From positions 1 to 33,879 of the forward strand of contig JAHYJI010000012.1 of the NCBI GenBank assembly GCA_019429145.1: a stretch of DNA of 33,879 bases, in the 5' to 3' direction. The DNA comes from Coriobacteriia bacterium (lineage in GTDB: Bacteria > Actinomycetota > Coriobacteriia > Anaerosomatales > SLCP01). The notes below the pieces were generated by a model, which did no database searches, was not told the origin of the DNA, and worked only from the letters and a program-made list of their open reading frames with translations. Positions 7,382 to 16,007 of the stretch are shown here, in pieces (position 1 is the stretch's first letter; each line of letters begins with the position of its first letter). The translations under genes and the position numbers were made by a program.

Positions 7382-8443
7382 CTACTCGGCGATCGCCTCG
7401 ACGAACTCCACCTCGACGGTCGCGAGCCCCGAGAACCCGAGGGCCCGCGCGGCCGCTCTCGAGAGATCCAGATCGCGGCCGGCGATGAACGGGCCGCGAT
7501 CGGTCACGACGACGATGATCCGCCGGTCGCCGCGCGTGAGTGCGAGGCGTGTGCCGAAGGGCAGGGTACGTGACGCGCACGTGAAGTCGTTCTGGTTGTA
7601 GACCTGTCCGCACGCGGTCAGGCGTCCGTGGAACTCGTTGCCGTACCAGGAACAGTATGCCGTGGTGGTCTGTCCGAGCGTGCGGTAGCGGCGGGGATGG
7701 TGCTCGGAGGCGAGGTACGTGACTCCCTCGTACGGTTCGACGACCGCAGGCACGAACTGAACGACATCGTCGAGCGGAACCGAGCTCTCGCGCCACTCCT
7801 TGCGCGTCTGCGCGATCACCGCCCGCCTCGCTTCCAGCTCCCGGAGCGCCTCCTCGGTCAGGCGCTCTACGAGGGTGCGCTGCTCGGCAAGCGCCTCGTC
7901 GAGTTCGGCGAGGGTGATGCGCTGGAGCTGGCGCAGCGCAACGTCCTGGGCCTTGAGGTCGTCGAGGTAGGCAGCCTGGAACTGAGCTTCGGCGGCAGCG
8001 ACGTTCGCATCGAGGTAGGAGCGTCGGTCACGCTGGGCGATGCGGGCCAGCATGAAGATGCGGGAGTAGAAGTCTGCCATGTTCTGGGAGCTCAGCAGGA
8101 TGCTGACGGGGTCGGCAACGCGCGACTTGTACATGCTGACCATGCGCGTGTGGTACGCCTCCTGGGCGGCAAGGAGTGCACGCCGAGCCTCGCTGACTTC
8201 CTCCTGCTGAGCGACGATTCGCAAGTTCGTGACCGCGATGCGCTCCTCGATGGCGATGCGCTCGGCGCGCTGATCCTCGATCGTCTGCTCGAGCTCGAGG
8301 ACGCGGTCGGCGGCTTGCCGGAGTTCAGGTCCGGGCGTGATCGATGATTCCGCCGGCGGCGTCGCGATCGCGACGGGCGAGGCCACCCACATGCCCAGCA
8401 GACACGCGCCGAGAAGCGCTGCGAATGCTCTCGTCCGCGTCAT
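7382..8443 (-). CDS. Exported coiled-coil protein with RlpA-like double-psi beta-barrel
   Basis: A 353-residue secreted protein. Residues 1-28 are a signal peptide (MTRTRAF, then a hydrophobic stretch ending ATPP). Residues about 38-215 are coiled coil with a central PcsB/EnvC-like hairpin (YKSRVADPVSILLSSQNMADFY). Residues about 261-350 form a double-psi beta-barrel with AYCSWYGNEFHGR, ASRTLPFGTRL and VVTDRGPF (D315). RlpA-type barrels bind or cleave glycan strands of peptidoglycan at the septum; the coiled coil may target it to division proteins. Whether it is catalytic is not certain. ATG at 8443 with GGGAGGG six bases upstream. Divergent from an NlpC/P60 enzyme with a similar coiled-coil half. 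Confidence 0.9.
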   Translation of the reverse strand: MTRTRAFAALLGACLLGMWVASPVAIATPPAESSITPGPELRQAADRVLELEQTIEDQRAERIAIEERIAVTNLRIVAQQEEVSEARRALLAAQEAYHTRMVSMYKSRVADPVSILLSSQNMADFYSRIFMLARIAQRDRRSYLDANVAAAEAQFQAAYLDDLKAQDVALRQLQRITLAELDEALAEQRTLVERLTEEALRELEARRAVIAQTRKEWRESSVPLDDVVQFVPAVVEPYEGVTYLASEHHPRRYRTLGQTTTAYCSWYGNEFHGRLTACGQVYNQNDFTCASRTLPFGTRLALTRGDRRIIVVVTDRGPFIAGRDLDLSRAAARALGFSGLATVEVEFVEAIAE

Positions 8444-8495
8444 GACCGGCCCTCCCGTGCGTCAGCGTCGGCGAACGCCGGTACGCTGGTGAGAC

Positions 8496-8505
8496 ATGGT
8501 ATCAT
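8496..8505. promoter_or_regulatory. Overlapping divergent extended -10 elements
   Basis: ATGGTATCAT reads on the plus strand as TG-G-TATCAT (8497-8505), pointing to the NlpC/P60 gene. On the minus strand it reads as TG-A-TACCAT (8504-8496), pointing to the RlpA-like gene. The two -10 hexamers share bases, so the divergent pair may use one symmetrical promoter. No strong -35 was seen on either side. Confidence 0.45.
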
Positions 8506-8587
8506 GTAGAAGATGTCGGCTCGTGCCGTGGACTCCTGAAGTCCCGGCGTGACCTCGATCGCAGAACAAGACGCAGCAGGAGGTCCC

Positions 8588-9793
8588 GTGCCCAGAGCGT
8601 CCTCCACAAGGGCCATCGGAGCCGTTCTTACCGGCGTTCTTACGTTTGCGCTGCTTGCGGGCGGAGTACAGCCGTTGCTCGCGACTCCCTCGACTCCTGA
8701 GATCGAAGCCAAGCGCCAGGAGATAGACTCGGCGCGCTCGCAACTCGAAGACCTCGCCGACCAGGCCGAACTCAGGCGCGAGGAACTCCTGGCAGCTACC
8801 GAGGCGCTCGATACCGTGCGTTCTGACATCGCCGATACGCGCGATCAGCTCGCCGCCGCTCGCGGCGAGCAGCGTGCGGCGGAGAGCGCGCTTGCCGAGC
8901 GAGCCGCGGGCATCTACCGCTCGGGTAGCGTCCAGATGCTCGAGGTCCTGTTGGGAACGACGTCGTTCGGGGACTTCCTCACCCGCATGGAGTGGCTGAG
9001 GCGGGTCAACCGCAGCGATGCGGTCCTCGTGCTCAGCGTCAAAGACGCGGTCGCGGCCGTGCAGTCGGCAGAGCGCACACTCGAGCGCAGGGAGATCGAG
9101 CTCGGTACCCTCAAGCGCCAGGCGGAGGTCAAGTCTCGCGAGGTGGATGAAGCAGTTGCCCGGCAGGAGCGCTACGTTTCCGGTCTCGATCGCGAGATCG
9201 CCACCCTGGTAGCGGCCGAGGAAGAGCGCCTTCGCAAGGAAGCCGAGGAGCGGGCGCGCAAAGCGGCCGAGGAGGCGGCACGAAGAGCGGCTGCTGAGCA
9301 GGCTGCACGTGAGGCGCAGGCGCGCTCGAACCCATCTCCAGGCGTACCGCCCACCCCAGGTACCGTTGCCCAGCCCAATGCGAGGGCCTTCGATCCGGCG
9401 AGATTGGGACCCGGCCGTCCGGAAGCGGTAGTTGCAGGCATGAACTACCTCGGCGTGCCCTACGTGTGGGGCGGGTCGACACCGCAGGGCTTCGACTGTT
9501 CCGGACTGACCTGGTACGTGTACCGCGAGTTAGGGATCTCGATCCCCCGGAACAGCCGTACGCAGTTCACCGTCGGCGGATACATTCCGCCCGACAGGCT
9601 CGACCTGCTCCTCCCCGGTGACCTGGTGTTCTTCGGGTACGACGGCAATCCGGACCGCATTCATCACGTTGGAATATACGTCGGCGGGGGAGACTACCTT
9701 CATGCGCCGAGCACCGGCCGTCCGGTACAGGTCGAGTCGCTCACTTCCCGGATCGAGCGGCGGGGCGACTTCGTGGGCGCCACCAGGCCGTAG
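8588..9793 (+). CDS. NlpC/P60 cell-wall endopeptidase with coiled-coil N-terminus
   Basis: Exported DL-endopeptidase of the RipA/CwlO/PcsB type, cutting peptide stems of peptidoglycan. Residues 1-32 are a signal peptide. A long coiled coil (about 37-235) includes a PcsB-like hairpin (YRSGSVQMLEVLLGTTSFGDF) and ends in an Ala/Glu/Arg-rich helix. A Pro-rich linker follows, then the catalytic domain (about 285-401) with C304 in FDCSGLTW, H360 in HHVGIYVG and H372 in YLHAPSTG. The frame is open upstream, but GTG 8588 has AGGAGG (8578-8583) and begins the signal peptide exactly. 401 residues. In such proteins the coiled coil restrains activity until an FtsEX-type partner acts; no ftsEX is in the window. 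Confidence 0.93.
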   Translation: MPRASSTRAIGAVLTGVLTFALLAGGVQPLLATPSTPEIEAKRQEIDSARSQLEDLADQAELRREELLAATEALDTVRSDIADTRDQLAAARGEQRAAESALAERAAGIYRSGSVQMLEVLLGTTSFGDFLTRMEWLRRVNRSDAVLVLSVKDAVAAVQSAERTLERREIELGTLKRQAEVKSREVDEAVARQERYVSGLDREIATLVAAEEERLRKEAEERARKAAEEAARRAAAEQAAREAQARSNPSPGVPPTPGTVAQPNARAFDPARLGPGRPEAVVAGMNYLGVPYVWGGSTPQGFDCSGLTWYVYRELGISIPRNSRTQFTVGGYIPPDRLDLLLPGDLVFFGYDGNPDRIHHVGIYVGGGDYLHAPSTGRPVQVESLTSRIERRGDFVGATRP

Positions 9794-9815
9794 CGCTCCC
9801 CACCGAGGTGGAGCG
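9794..9815 (+). terminator. Possible hairpin terminator after the NlpC/P60 gene
   Basis: Starting two bases past the stop, CGCT-(CC)-CCAC / GTGG-AGCG can pair with a four-base loop and a two-base bulge. It is followed only by TTCGACCGTT, a poor U-tract, so efficiency is doubtful. Confidence 0.35.
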
Positions 9816-9839
9816 TTCGACCGTTAATCCGCTGGTCTG

Positions 9840-9848
9840 TGGTATTAT
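9840..9848 (+). promoter_or_regulatory. Extended -10 promoter of the ior/liv cluster
   Basis: TGGTATTAT is an extended -10 (TG-G-TATTAT, five of six). It lies 52 bases before the iorA start in the short gap after the preceding gene. A recognisable -35 at 17 bases is lacking; TTCGAC at 9816-9821 is 21 bases away. Confidence 0.5.
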
Positions 9849-9900
9849 CCGACCCATCTCCGAACGCCCGTTGCACCCCCTGTCCCCCGAAAGGAGTCTC

Positions 9901-11655
9901 GTGTCTTCGACGCTTCTCTCAGGTAACGAAGCGGTTGCGCGTGGCGCGTGGGAGGCGGGCGCTTCCGTTGGTGTCGGCTACCCGGGCACTCCGTCGACCC
10001 AGGCACTCGAGGTCTTCGCACGCATGGAAGGCGTGTACGCCGAGTGGGCGCCCAACGAGAAGGTCGCGCTGGAAGTCGCCGCAGGCGCATCGATGGGTGG
10101 TGCGCGTGCGCTCGTTACGATGAAGCACGTCGGCATGAACGTGGCAGCCGATCCGCTCTTCACACTCGCGTACACGGGAGTGGGAGCCGGCCTCGTCATC
10201 TTCGTGGCCGACGATCCCGGGATGCACTCCTCGCAGAACGAACAGGACTCCCGCAACTGGGGTCCGTTCGCCCGGGTGCCCGTTCTCGAGCCGGCAGACA
10301 GCTCCGAGGCACTCGAGTTCACTCGGGCGGCGTTCGAGATCTCCGAGAGATTCGACATCCCCGTGATCGTCCGGTCGACAACCCGGCTCTCGCACTCGAA
10401 GGGAGTCGTCGATCTCACGCGCGACCGGATCTCGACGGAACCGCGCGAGTATCTCAAAGACATCGGCAAGTGGGTGATGATGCCTGCGATGGCCCGCGCT
10501 CGCAGGGAAGCGCTCGACGAGCGGGTCCGGCAGATGAGCGAGTTCGCCGAGGACTCCCAGCTCAACCGCATCGAGATGCGTGACCCGACCCTCGGGATCG
10601 TGGCCTCGGGCGTGTGCTACCAGTACGTCCGCGAAGCGCTCCCCGATGCATCCGTGTTCAAACTGGGCATCTCCTTCCCGGTGCCGGAGAAGGCGCTTGC
10701 GGCCTTTGCCGCGCAGGTCGACCGGCTCGTGGTCGTGGAGGAAGCGGATGCCTACCTCGCCTCGAAGCTGCGCTCGCTCGGCCTTGATCCGGAGCCCGTG
10801 GGGCTGCCGGCCGCCGGGGAGCTTTCACCGGGCATCATCGCGAGCGCTCTCGGGGCTGAGGCGCCTGCCACACGAAACAGCGTGTCCGGCCTTCCGCCTC
10901 GTCCTCCGCTGATGTGCCCGGGCTGTCCCCATCGCGGCGCGTACAACGCACTTCGCAAGGTCAAGGCGATCGTCACCGGTGACATCGGCTGTTACACCCT
11001 CGGAGCGCTGGCGCCGCTCGCCTCGATGGACTCGTGCGTCTGCATGGGTGCGAGTATCGGCATGGCGCATGGAATGCGGCTCGCAGGGCAGGGGAGCGAC
11101 CGGCCGGTGGCTGCGGTCATCGGAGACTCCACCTTCGCGCACTCGGGGATCACCGGGCTCATCGACCTGGCGTACAACGGTAGCGATGCACTGGTGTGCA
11201 TACTCGACAACCGCATAACCGCGATGACCGGGCACCAGCAGAACCCGGTGAGCGGGATGACACTGCAGGGGCGTCCGACGACCGAGATCGATCTGGAGGC
11301 GCTCTGCAGGTCCGTCGGCGTGAGGCGCGTCAGAACGGTCGATCCGCACGATCTTGCCGCCGCCGAGCAAGCGGTTCGCGAGGAAGTGGCAGCCGACGAG
11401 CTCAGCGTCATCATCTTCCGGGCCCCGTGCGCTCTGCTCATCAAGGACAAGGAGCAGCCTTTCGCGGTCGACGAGGAGTCGTGTACGGCGTGCGGATTGT
11501 GCATCCGGCTCGGCTGTCCGGCGATCAGCAAGGAGCAGGACGGCAAGGCGCGTATCGATACCACGATCTGCGTCGGCTGCGGGGACTGCGTCCAGGTCTG
11601 CAGGTTCTCGGCGATCGAGCTGACCGGTCCTGCGTGCGACATCGGAGGCGTGTGA
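9901..11655 (+). CDS. iorA: Indolepyruvate ferredoxin oxidoreductase, alpha subunit
   Basis: Large TPP and iron-sulfur subunit of the enzyme that oxidatively decarboxylates aryl-pyruvates to aryl-acetyl-CoA, reducing ferredoxin; it can run in reverse in anaerobes. 584 residues. N-terminal pyrimidine-binding half starts LLSGNEAVARGAWEAG with GYPGTPST. The TPP domain includes CPGCPHRGAYNAL, GDIGCYTLG, and GDSTFAHSGITGL ending CILDN. Two 4Fe-4S motifs lie at the C-terminus: CTACGLCIRLGCP and CVGCGDCVQVC. GTG 9901 is supported by AAAGGAG (9890-9896); the longer upstream reading crosses the promoter. Its stop overlaps iorB by one base. Confidence 0.96.
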   Translation: MSSTLLSGNEAVARGAWEAGASVGVGYPGTPSTQALEVFARMEGVYAEWAPNEKVALEVAAGASMGGARALVTMKHVGMNVAADPLFTLAYTGVGAGLVIFVADDPGMHSSQNEQDSRNWGPFARVPVLEPADSSEALEFTRAAFEISERFDIPVIVRSTTRLSHSKGVVDLTRDRISTEPREYLKDIGKWVMMPAMARARREALDERVRQMSEFAEDSQLNRIEMRDPTLGIVASGVCYQYVREALPDASVFKLGISFPVPEKALAAFAAQVDRLVVVEEADAYLASKLRSLGLDPEPVGLPAAGELSPGIIASALGAEAPATRNSVSGLPPRPPLMCPGCPHRGAYNALRKVKAIVTGDIGCYTLGALAPLASMDSCVCMGASIGMAHGMRLAGQGSDRPVAAVIGDSTFAHSGITGLIDLAYNGSDALVCILDNRITAMTGHQQNPVSGMTLQGRPTTEIDLEALCRSVGVRRVRTVDPHDLAAAEQAVREEVAADELSVIIFRAPCALLIKDKEQPFAVDEESCTACGLCIRLGCPAISKEQDGKARIDTTICVGCGDCVQVCRFSAIELTGPACDIGGV

Positions 11656-12254
11656 TGGCGGTGCAGACAGTCACCGTGATGCTTGCGGGCGTCGGCGGTC
11701 AGGGTACGATCCTGGCAGCCGATGTACTGGCCAAGACGGCCGTGGCCGCGGGTCTGGACGTGAAACTCTCCGAGGTGCACGGCATGGCTCAGCGCGGCGG
11801 CTCGGTCGACACGGTGGTGCGCTTCGGCCAGTCCGTGGCGTCGCCGATCACCGACCACGGGTGCGCCGACCATCTGGTCGCGTTCGAGATGATCGAGGCG
11901 GCACGCCAGCTGCCCTACGTGAAGCCCGGCGGTCGACTGCTCGTCAACTCGCGGACCATCGACCCGCTGCCGGTGCTCATCGGCGACCTTGCTTCGCCGG
12001 CAGGGGTCGAGGAGGCTCTCGTGGCCGAGGGCGCGATCTTCATCGACGCCGAGGAGCTCGCATGCGAGGCGGGCAGCCCGAAGTCGGCCAACATCGTGTT
12101 GTTGGGAGCACTTTCTACGGGTCTTGAGTTCTCGCTCGACCTCTGGACGGAGGTCATCGGCGGTCGTGTCCCACCGGCTACGGTGGAGTTCAATCTGCGT
12201 GCCTTCGAACTGGGCAGGCGCGCCTGCGGAGAGGGAGGAGCGTGTCTGCTATGA
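11655..12254 (+). CDS. iorB: Indolepyruvate ferredoxin oxidoreductase, beta subunit
   Basis: Gamma-type catalytic partner of IorA, 199 residues. It shows the family N-terminus VMLAGVGGQGTILAADVLA and SEVHGMAQRGGSVDTVVRFG, which help bind TPP/CoA across the interface, and the NIVLLGALS segment towards the end. ATG 11655 overlaps the iorA stop (TGATG) and has GGAGG six bases upstream; an in-frame GTG at 11652 is less well spaced. The 3' end overlaps the ACT-domain gene. Confidence 0.95.
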   Translation: MAVQTVTVMLAGVGGQGTILAADVLAKTAVAAGLDVKLSEVHGMAQRGGSVDTVVRFGQSVASPITDHGCADHLVAFEMIEAARQLPYVKPGGRLLVNSRTIDPLPVLIGDLASPAGVEEALVAEGAIFIDAEELACEAGSPKSANIVLLGALSTGLEFSLDLWTEVIGGRVPPATVEFNLRAFELGRRACGEGGACLL

Positions 12255-12700
12255 AGGTGCGCCAGCTATCGGTCTTCATCGCCAACGAAGCGGGCAGGGT
12301 CAGTGAGGTGACCGACCTTCTCGGCTCGGCCGGCGTGAACATCCGGGGATTCGCTGTCTCCGACACGGCGGAGTACGGGATATTGCGCCTGATCGTCGAC
12401 AAGCCCGACGACGCCAAGACAGCCCTCAAGCACGGCGGGTTCACCGTCAAGGAGAGCGATGTCATCTGCATCAACCTGCCGGACAAGCCTGGCGGGCTTG
12501 CATCGGTGCTGAAGATCGTTGCGGCTGCGGGGGTGAACATCGAGTACGTGTACTCGCTCATAGCGACGTACGTCGTAATCAACGTAGGCGATGCTGACCG
12601 TGCGCTCCGCCTGCTCGAGGGCCAACCCGTGCAGCTCGTGTCTCAGAAGGAGATTGCGAGCATCCGATGCACGGAGGAAATAGGAGGTAGGGAGTCATGA
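12251..12700 (+). CDS. Tandem ACT-domain amino-acid-sensing protein
   Basis: 149 residues made of two ACT domains (about 1-68 and 70-140). Both have the hallmark opening of a strand followed by a turn and helix: QLSVFIANEAGRVSEVTDLLG with GVNIRGFAV, then CINLPDKPGGLASVLKIV with GVNIEYVYS. Such stand-alone ACT pairs bind small ligands, usually amino acids. They are often next to iorAB and phenylacetate-CoA ligase genes in anaerobes, so an aromatic or branched amino acid is the likely ligand (inference). No enzymatic or DNA-binding part is attached. Start is ambiguous: GTG 12242 lies three bases after GGAGG, while ATG 12251 gives the family-like MKVRQLSVF and is chosen. It overlaps the next gene (ATGA). 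Confidence 0.88.
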   Translation: MKVRQLSVFIANEAGRVSEVTDLLGSAGVNIRGFAVSDTAEYGILRLIVDKPDDAKTALKHGGFTVKESDVICINLPDKPGGLASVLKIVAAAGVNIEYVYSLIATYVVINVGDADRALRLLEGQPVQLVSQKEIASIRCTEEIGGRES

Positions 12701-13890
12701 CAACGACGAGATGGTACTTCGCGTCGGTCGTGGCGCTGTTCGCTGCGATGGCCGTCGTGTCGCTCTCGGCGTGTGGCGCCGAGAGCGACCCGGGAGACGA
12801 CGGTGCGGCGACGGCGGAACCCTACCGCATCGGGGCGGTACTGTCGCTCAGCGGCACGTACGCGGGACTGGGTGAACCGGAGAAGAACACTATCGAGATG
12901 GAGGTCGAGCGGATCAACGACGCCGGCGGCGTCCACGGGAGGCCCATCGAGGTCATCATCGTGGACGACGCGACCGACGCGGAGACCGCGGTGGCGGTCA
13001 CGACCCGCCTGATCGAGCAGGACCAGGTCATCGCGCTGATCGGTGCCACTGGGACCGGAGCGACGATGGCGATGCGTCAGGAGGTCGACCGGGCGGGTAT
13101 CCCGCAGGTCTCGATCGCCGGCGGCACCGTGATCACGGCGGACTTCCACCCGCTCGTGTTCCAGACCGCCTGGTCCAACAGCCTCGTCGTGCCGTTCACC
13201 CTGCGCTACCTGGAGGAGCAGGGCGTGCAGAAGGTGGCGCTCATAGCGGACTCCGGCGGGTTCGGAGCCGACGGCGTCGCGGTCATCAAGGACTTGATCG
13301 GCGCGACCTCGCTCGAGCTCGTCGCCGAGGAGTCTTTCAACCCGGGCGACACTGACATGACGGCCCAACTGACGAAGATCAAGACGTCGGGCGCCGAGGC
13401 GGTTCTCATGTGGAATGCTGGGCGTGAGGCTGCGACCGTGGCCAAGAACATGGCAGCGCTCGACCTCGGTATCCAGCTGGTGGGAAGCCACGGAAACGCC
13501 CGCCTCGAGTTCATCGAGGGCGCGGGGCCGGCAGCGGAGGACTTCGTCTTCGCCGCCGGCAAAGTTCTCGTGCCGGAGGCCTATGCGCCCGGTTCGGACG
13601 AGCAGGTCGTCGCCACCGACTTCATCGAGCGCTACACGGAGCGCTACGGCGTGGCGCCGGACACCTTCGCCGGCCATGCCTACGATGGGTTGTACCTCGT
13701 CGTCGAGGCGATGAAGCGTCTGCCCGAGGAGTTCACCGCAGAGGAACTGCGAGATGAGATCGAGAGCACGAATGGGTTCGTCGGCATCGGCGGGGTGTTC
13801 ACCTTCTCGCCGACCGACCACAACGGTCTGAGCGACGACGACCTGGTGATGTACCGGGTGTCCGGTGGAGTCTGGACGCTTGAGAAGTAG
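12697..13890 (+). CDS. Branched-chain/aromatic amino-acid-type ABC substrate-binding lipoprotein 1
   Basis: 397-residue extracytoplasmic receptor of the LivK/type I periplasmic-binding family. It has a lipoprotein signal peptide with lipobox LSAC (C26), then an acidic linker. The mature part opens YRIGAVLSLSG and continues with two Rossmann-like lobes; GATGTGATMAMRQEVDRAGIPQ and GHAYDGLYLVVEAMKRLP are typical of the family. The C-terminus has FTFSPTDHNGLSDDDLVMY. It is closely similar to the next gene along its whole length, so the pair is a tandem duplication. Ligand not deducible from sequence; the ior/paaK context hints at aromatic amino acids or aryl acids. Confidence 0.93.
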   Translation: MTTTRWYFASVVALFAAMAVVSLSACGAESDPGDDGAATAEPYRIGAVLSLSGTYAGLGEPEKNTIEMEVERINDAGGVHGRPIEVIIVDDATDAETAVAVTTRLIEQDQVIALIGATGTGATMAMRQEVDRAGIPQVSIAGGTVITADFHPLVFQTAWSNSLVVPFTLRYLEEQGVQKVALIADSGGFGADGVAVIKDLIGATSLELVAEESFNPGDTDMTAQLTKIKTSGAEAVLMWNAGREAATVAKNMAALDLGIQLVGSHGNARLEFIEGAGPAAEDFVFAAGKVLVPEAYAPGSDEQVVATDFIERYTERYGVAPDTFAGHAYDGLYLVVEAMKRLPEEFTAEELRDEIESTNGFVGIGGVFTFSPTDHNGLSDDDLVMYRVSGGVWTLEK

Positions 13891-13927
13891 ACAAAGACAC
13901 GCTGCACTGATGCGGGGGGTGTGAGGC

Positions 13928-15118
13928 ATGAGACGGGTCATGCTCGGCGTACTTCTGACAGGAGCCCTGTTCGCCATGTCGCTCGGAGGATGCGCTGGCG
14001 AACCTGATGAAGGCGGCGAGGCGGCCGGCGATACCTACCGCATCGGTGCGGTGCTCTCTCTCTCCGGGCCCCAGGCGGGGCTCGGAGAGCCCGAGCGCCG
14101 TGCCATCGAGATGGAAGTCGAGCGCATCAACGAGGAGGGCGGCGTCCACGGGCGCCCTGTCGAGGTGCTGTTCGAGGACGATGCAACCGACGAGGCGAAG
14201 GCCGTGACGGCGGCAAGCCGCCTCATCGAGCAAGAGGGCGTGATCGCGCTGATCGCCGCGTCGGGCACCGGCCAGACCATGGCCGTGCGCCAGGAGGTGG
14301 AGCGCGCCGGGATACCGCAGATGTCGCTTGCCGGCGGTTCGGTGGTGACCGCGCAGTTCAGCGAGTGGGTCTTCCAGACCCCGTGGCCCAACCGGATCGT
14401 CGTGCCGTTCACGCTGGGCTATCTGCGCGACAGTGGCGTGACGCGGCTCGGCCTGCTCATCGACTCCGGCGCGTACGGTAAGGACGGCTACGACGTGATC
14501 ATGGCTGAGGTCGACCGCTTCGGCATCGAGATCGTTGCCGACGAGCAGTTCAACCGCGGCGACACGGACATGACGCCGCAGATCACCAAGATCAGGGCCG
14601 CCGGTCCCGACGCGCTGCTCATGTGGGCCGCGGGTGCGGAGGCCGCGACGGTGCTGAAGAACAACGCTGCGCTCGGCGGAGACTCACCGCTGTCGGTGTA
14701 CGGCGGACCGGGCAACGGGCGCATCGAACTCATCCAGGGAGCGGGGGACGCAGCGGAGGGCTTCACCTTCTCGGCAGGTAAGATCCTCGTGCCTGAAGCC
14801 TATGGCGTGGGCAGTGACGAGTACGAGGTGACCACGAGCTTCATCGACAGGTTCACCGAGCGGTTCGGTGTCGGTCCGGACATCTTCGCCGGTCATGCAT
14901 ACGACGGGATTTACCTGATCGTCGATGCGATGAAGCGGCTACCCGAAGGGTTCACACCCGAGGATCTGCGCGATGAGATCGAGAGGACGGACGGGTTCAT
15001 CGGCGCCGGCGGGACGTTCACCTTCGGCCCGACGGACCACAACGGCCTCTCGGAGGACGACCTGACGATGTACCGCATCGAGAATGGCGAGTGGGTACTC
15101 GTCGGACAGGCCCGGTAG
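13928..15118 (+). CDS. Branched-chain/aromatic amino-acid-type ABC substrate-binding lipoprotein 2
   Basis: 396-residue paralogue of the preceding receptor. Lipobox LGGC with C22. The same landmarks occur in order: YRIGAVLSLSGPQAGLGEPE, INEEGGVHGRPVEV, MAVRQEVERAGIPQMS, GHAYDGIYLIVDAMKRLP and FTFGPTDHNGLSEDDLTMY. Differences fall in likely pocket-lining loops (for example SGPQAG against SGTYAG, and SGTGQTMA against TGTGATMA). The two may therefore present different ligands to one permease. ATG 13928 lies 37 bases after the first copy; GGGGGGTGTGAGG upstream can serve as ribosome site. Confidence 0.93.
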   Translation: MRRVMLGVLLTGALFAMSLGGCAGEPDEGGEAAGDTYRIGAVLSLSGPQAGLGEPERRAIEMEVERINEEGGVHGRPVEVLFEDDATDEAKAVTAASRLIEQEGVIALIAASGTGQTMAVRQEVERAGIPQMSLAGGSVVTAQFSEWVFQTPWPNRIVVPFTLGYLRDSGVTRLGLLIDSGAYGKDGYDVIMAEVDRFGIEIVADEQFNRGDTDMTPQITKIRAAGPDALLMWAAGAEAATVLKNNAALGGDSPLSVYGGPGNGRIELIQGAGDAAEGFTFSAGKILVPEAYGVGSDEYEVTTSFIDRFTERFGVGPDIFAGHAYDGIYLIVDAMKRLPEGFTPEDLRDEIERTDGFIGAGGTFTFGPTDHNGLSEDDLTMYRIENGEWVLVGQAR

Positions 15119-15122
15119 GCAC

Positions 15123-16004
15123 GTGGGAGGTACCGAACTCCTGCAGTTCGTTCTTGCCGGCCTGAAGAACGGCTCGATATACGCGCTCGTCGCGCTCGGC
15201 TTCACGCTCATCTACGCGGCGACCGGCGTGATCAACTTCGCCCAGGGCGAGTTCTACATGCTGGGCGGGATGCTCTCGGTCTGGGCATATGCGGACCTCG
15301 GCCTGCCCCTGCCGCTGGCAGGTCTCGTCGGGGTCATGGCCACCGCGGCGGTCGGCGGCGTGTTCGAGCTCGGCGCCATACGACAACGCAAGGACGGCGA
15401 TCCGCTCGCGCTCATCGTCATCACGGTCGGCGGATCGATGGTGCTCTCATCGATGGCCCGCCACCTCTTCGGTCCGAACGAGCGCCCGCTCCCGCTCTTC
15501 TCGGGGGGCGGCAGTGTCTCGGTGTTCGGCGCGGTGCTCGAGGTGCAGACGATCTGGATCCTGGGCCTGACCGCACTGGCGGTCGTAGGGTTGTGGTACC
15601 TGTACAACCGCACCGGTCTCGGTCGGGCGATGAGGGCGTGCGCGGTCAACCGCGACGCGGCGAGGATCGTCGGAATAGACACCCGTCTCATGGTGACGGT
15701 GAGCTTCCTGCTGGCGGCGGCGCTCGGCGCGCTCGCCGGCCTGGCCGTCACCCCGCTCACCCAGACCGCGTTCGACGTCGGGCCCACGGTGGGCATCAAG
15801 GGGTTCGCGGCAGCCATCCTCGGCGGACTCGGGAACCCGATCGCAGCGGTGGTCGGCGGTCTCGTGCTCGGCATGCTCGAGAGCGTCTCCATCGCATTCA
15901 TCTCGTCGACCTACAAAGACGCGATCGCGCTCATCGTCTTGCTCGGGGTCCTCTTCGTGCGTCCGCAGGGCATCCTCGGGCGCTCGCGCCGGGAGAAGGT
16001 CTAG
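15123..16004 (+). CDS. livH: ABC transporter permease LivH
   Basis: Inner-membrane permease of the branched-chain amino acid (HAAT) family, 293 residues with about eight hydrophobic segments. Family landmarks: LLQFVLAGLKNGSIYALVALGFTLIYAATGVINFAQGEF at the N-terminus, GLGRAMRACAVNRDAARIVGID (the ATPase-coupling EAA-like loop) and GGLGNPIAAVVGGLVLG. GTG 15123 lies four bases after the preceding stop and gives MGGTELLQF. A CTG at 15141 behind GGGAGG (15125-15130) is an alternative start, so the N-terminus is uncertain by six residues. Confidence 0.93.
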   Translation: MGGTELLQFVLAGLKNGSIYALVALGFTLIYAATGVINFAQGEFYMLGGMLSVWAYADLGLPLPLAGLVGVMATAAVGGVFELGAIRQRKDGDPLALIVITVGGSMVLSSMARHLFGPNERPLPLFSGGGSVSVFGAVLEVQTIWILGLTALAVVGLWYLYNRTGLGRAMRACAVNRDAARIVGIDTRLMVTVSFLLAAALGALAGLAVTPLTQTAFDVGPTVGIKGFAAAILGGLGNPIAAVVGGLVLGMLESVSIAFISSTYKDAIALIVLLGVLFVRPQGILGRSRREKV

Positions 16005-16007
16005 CCG

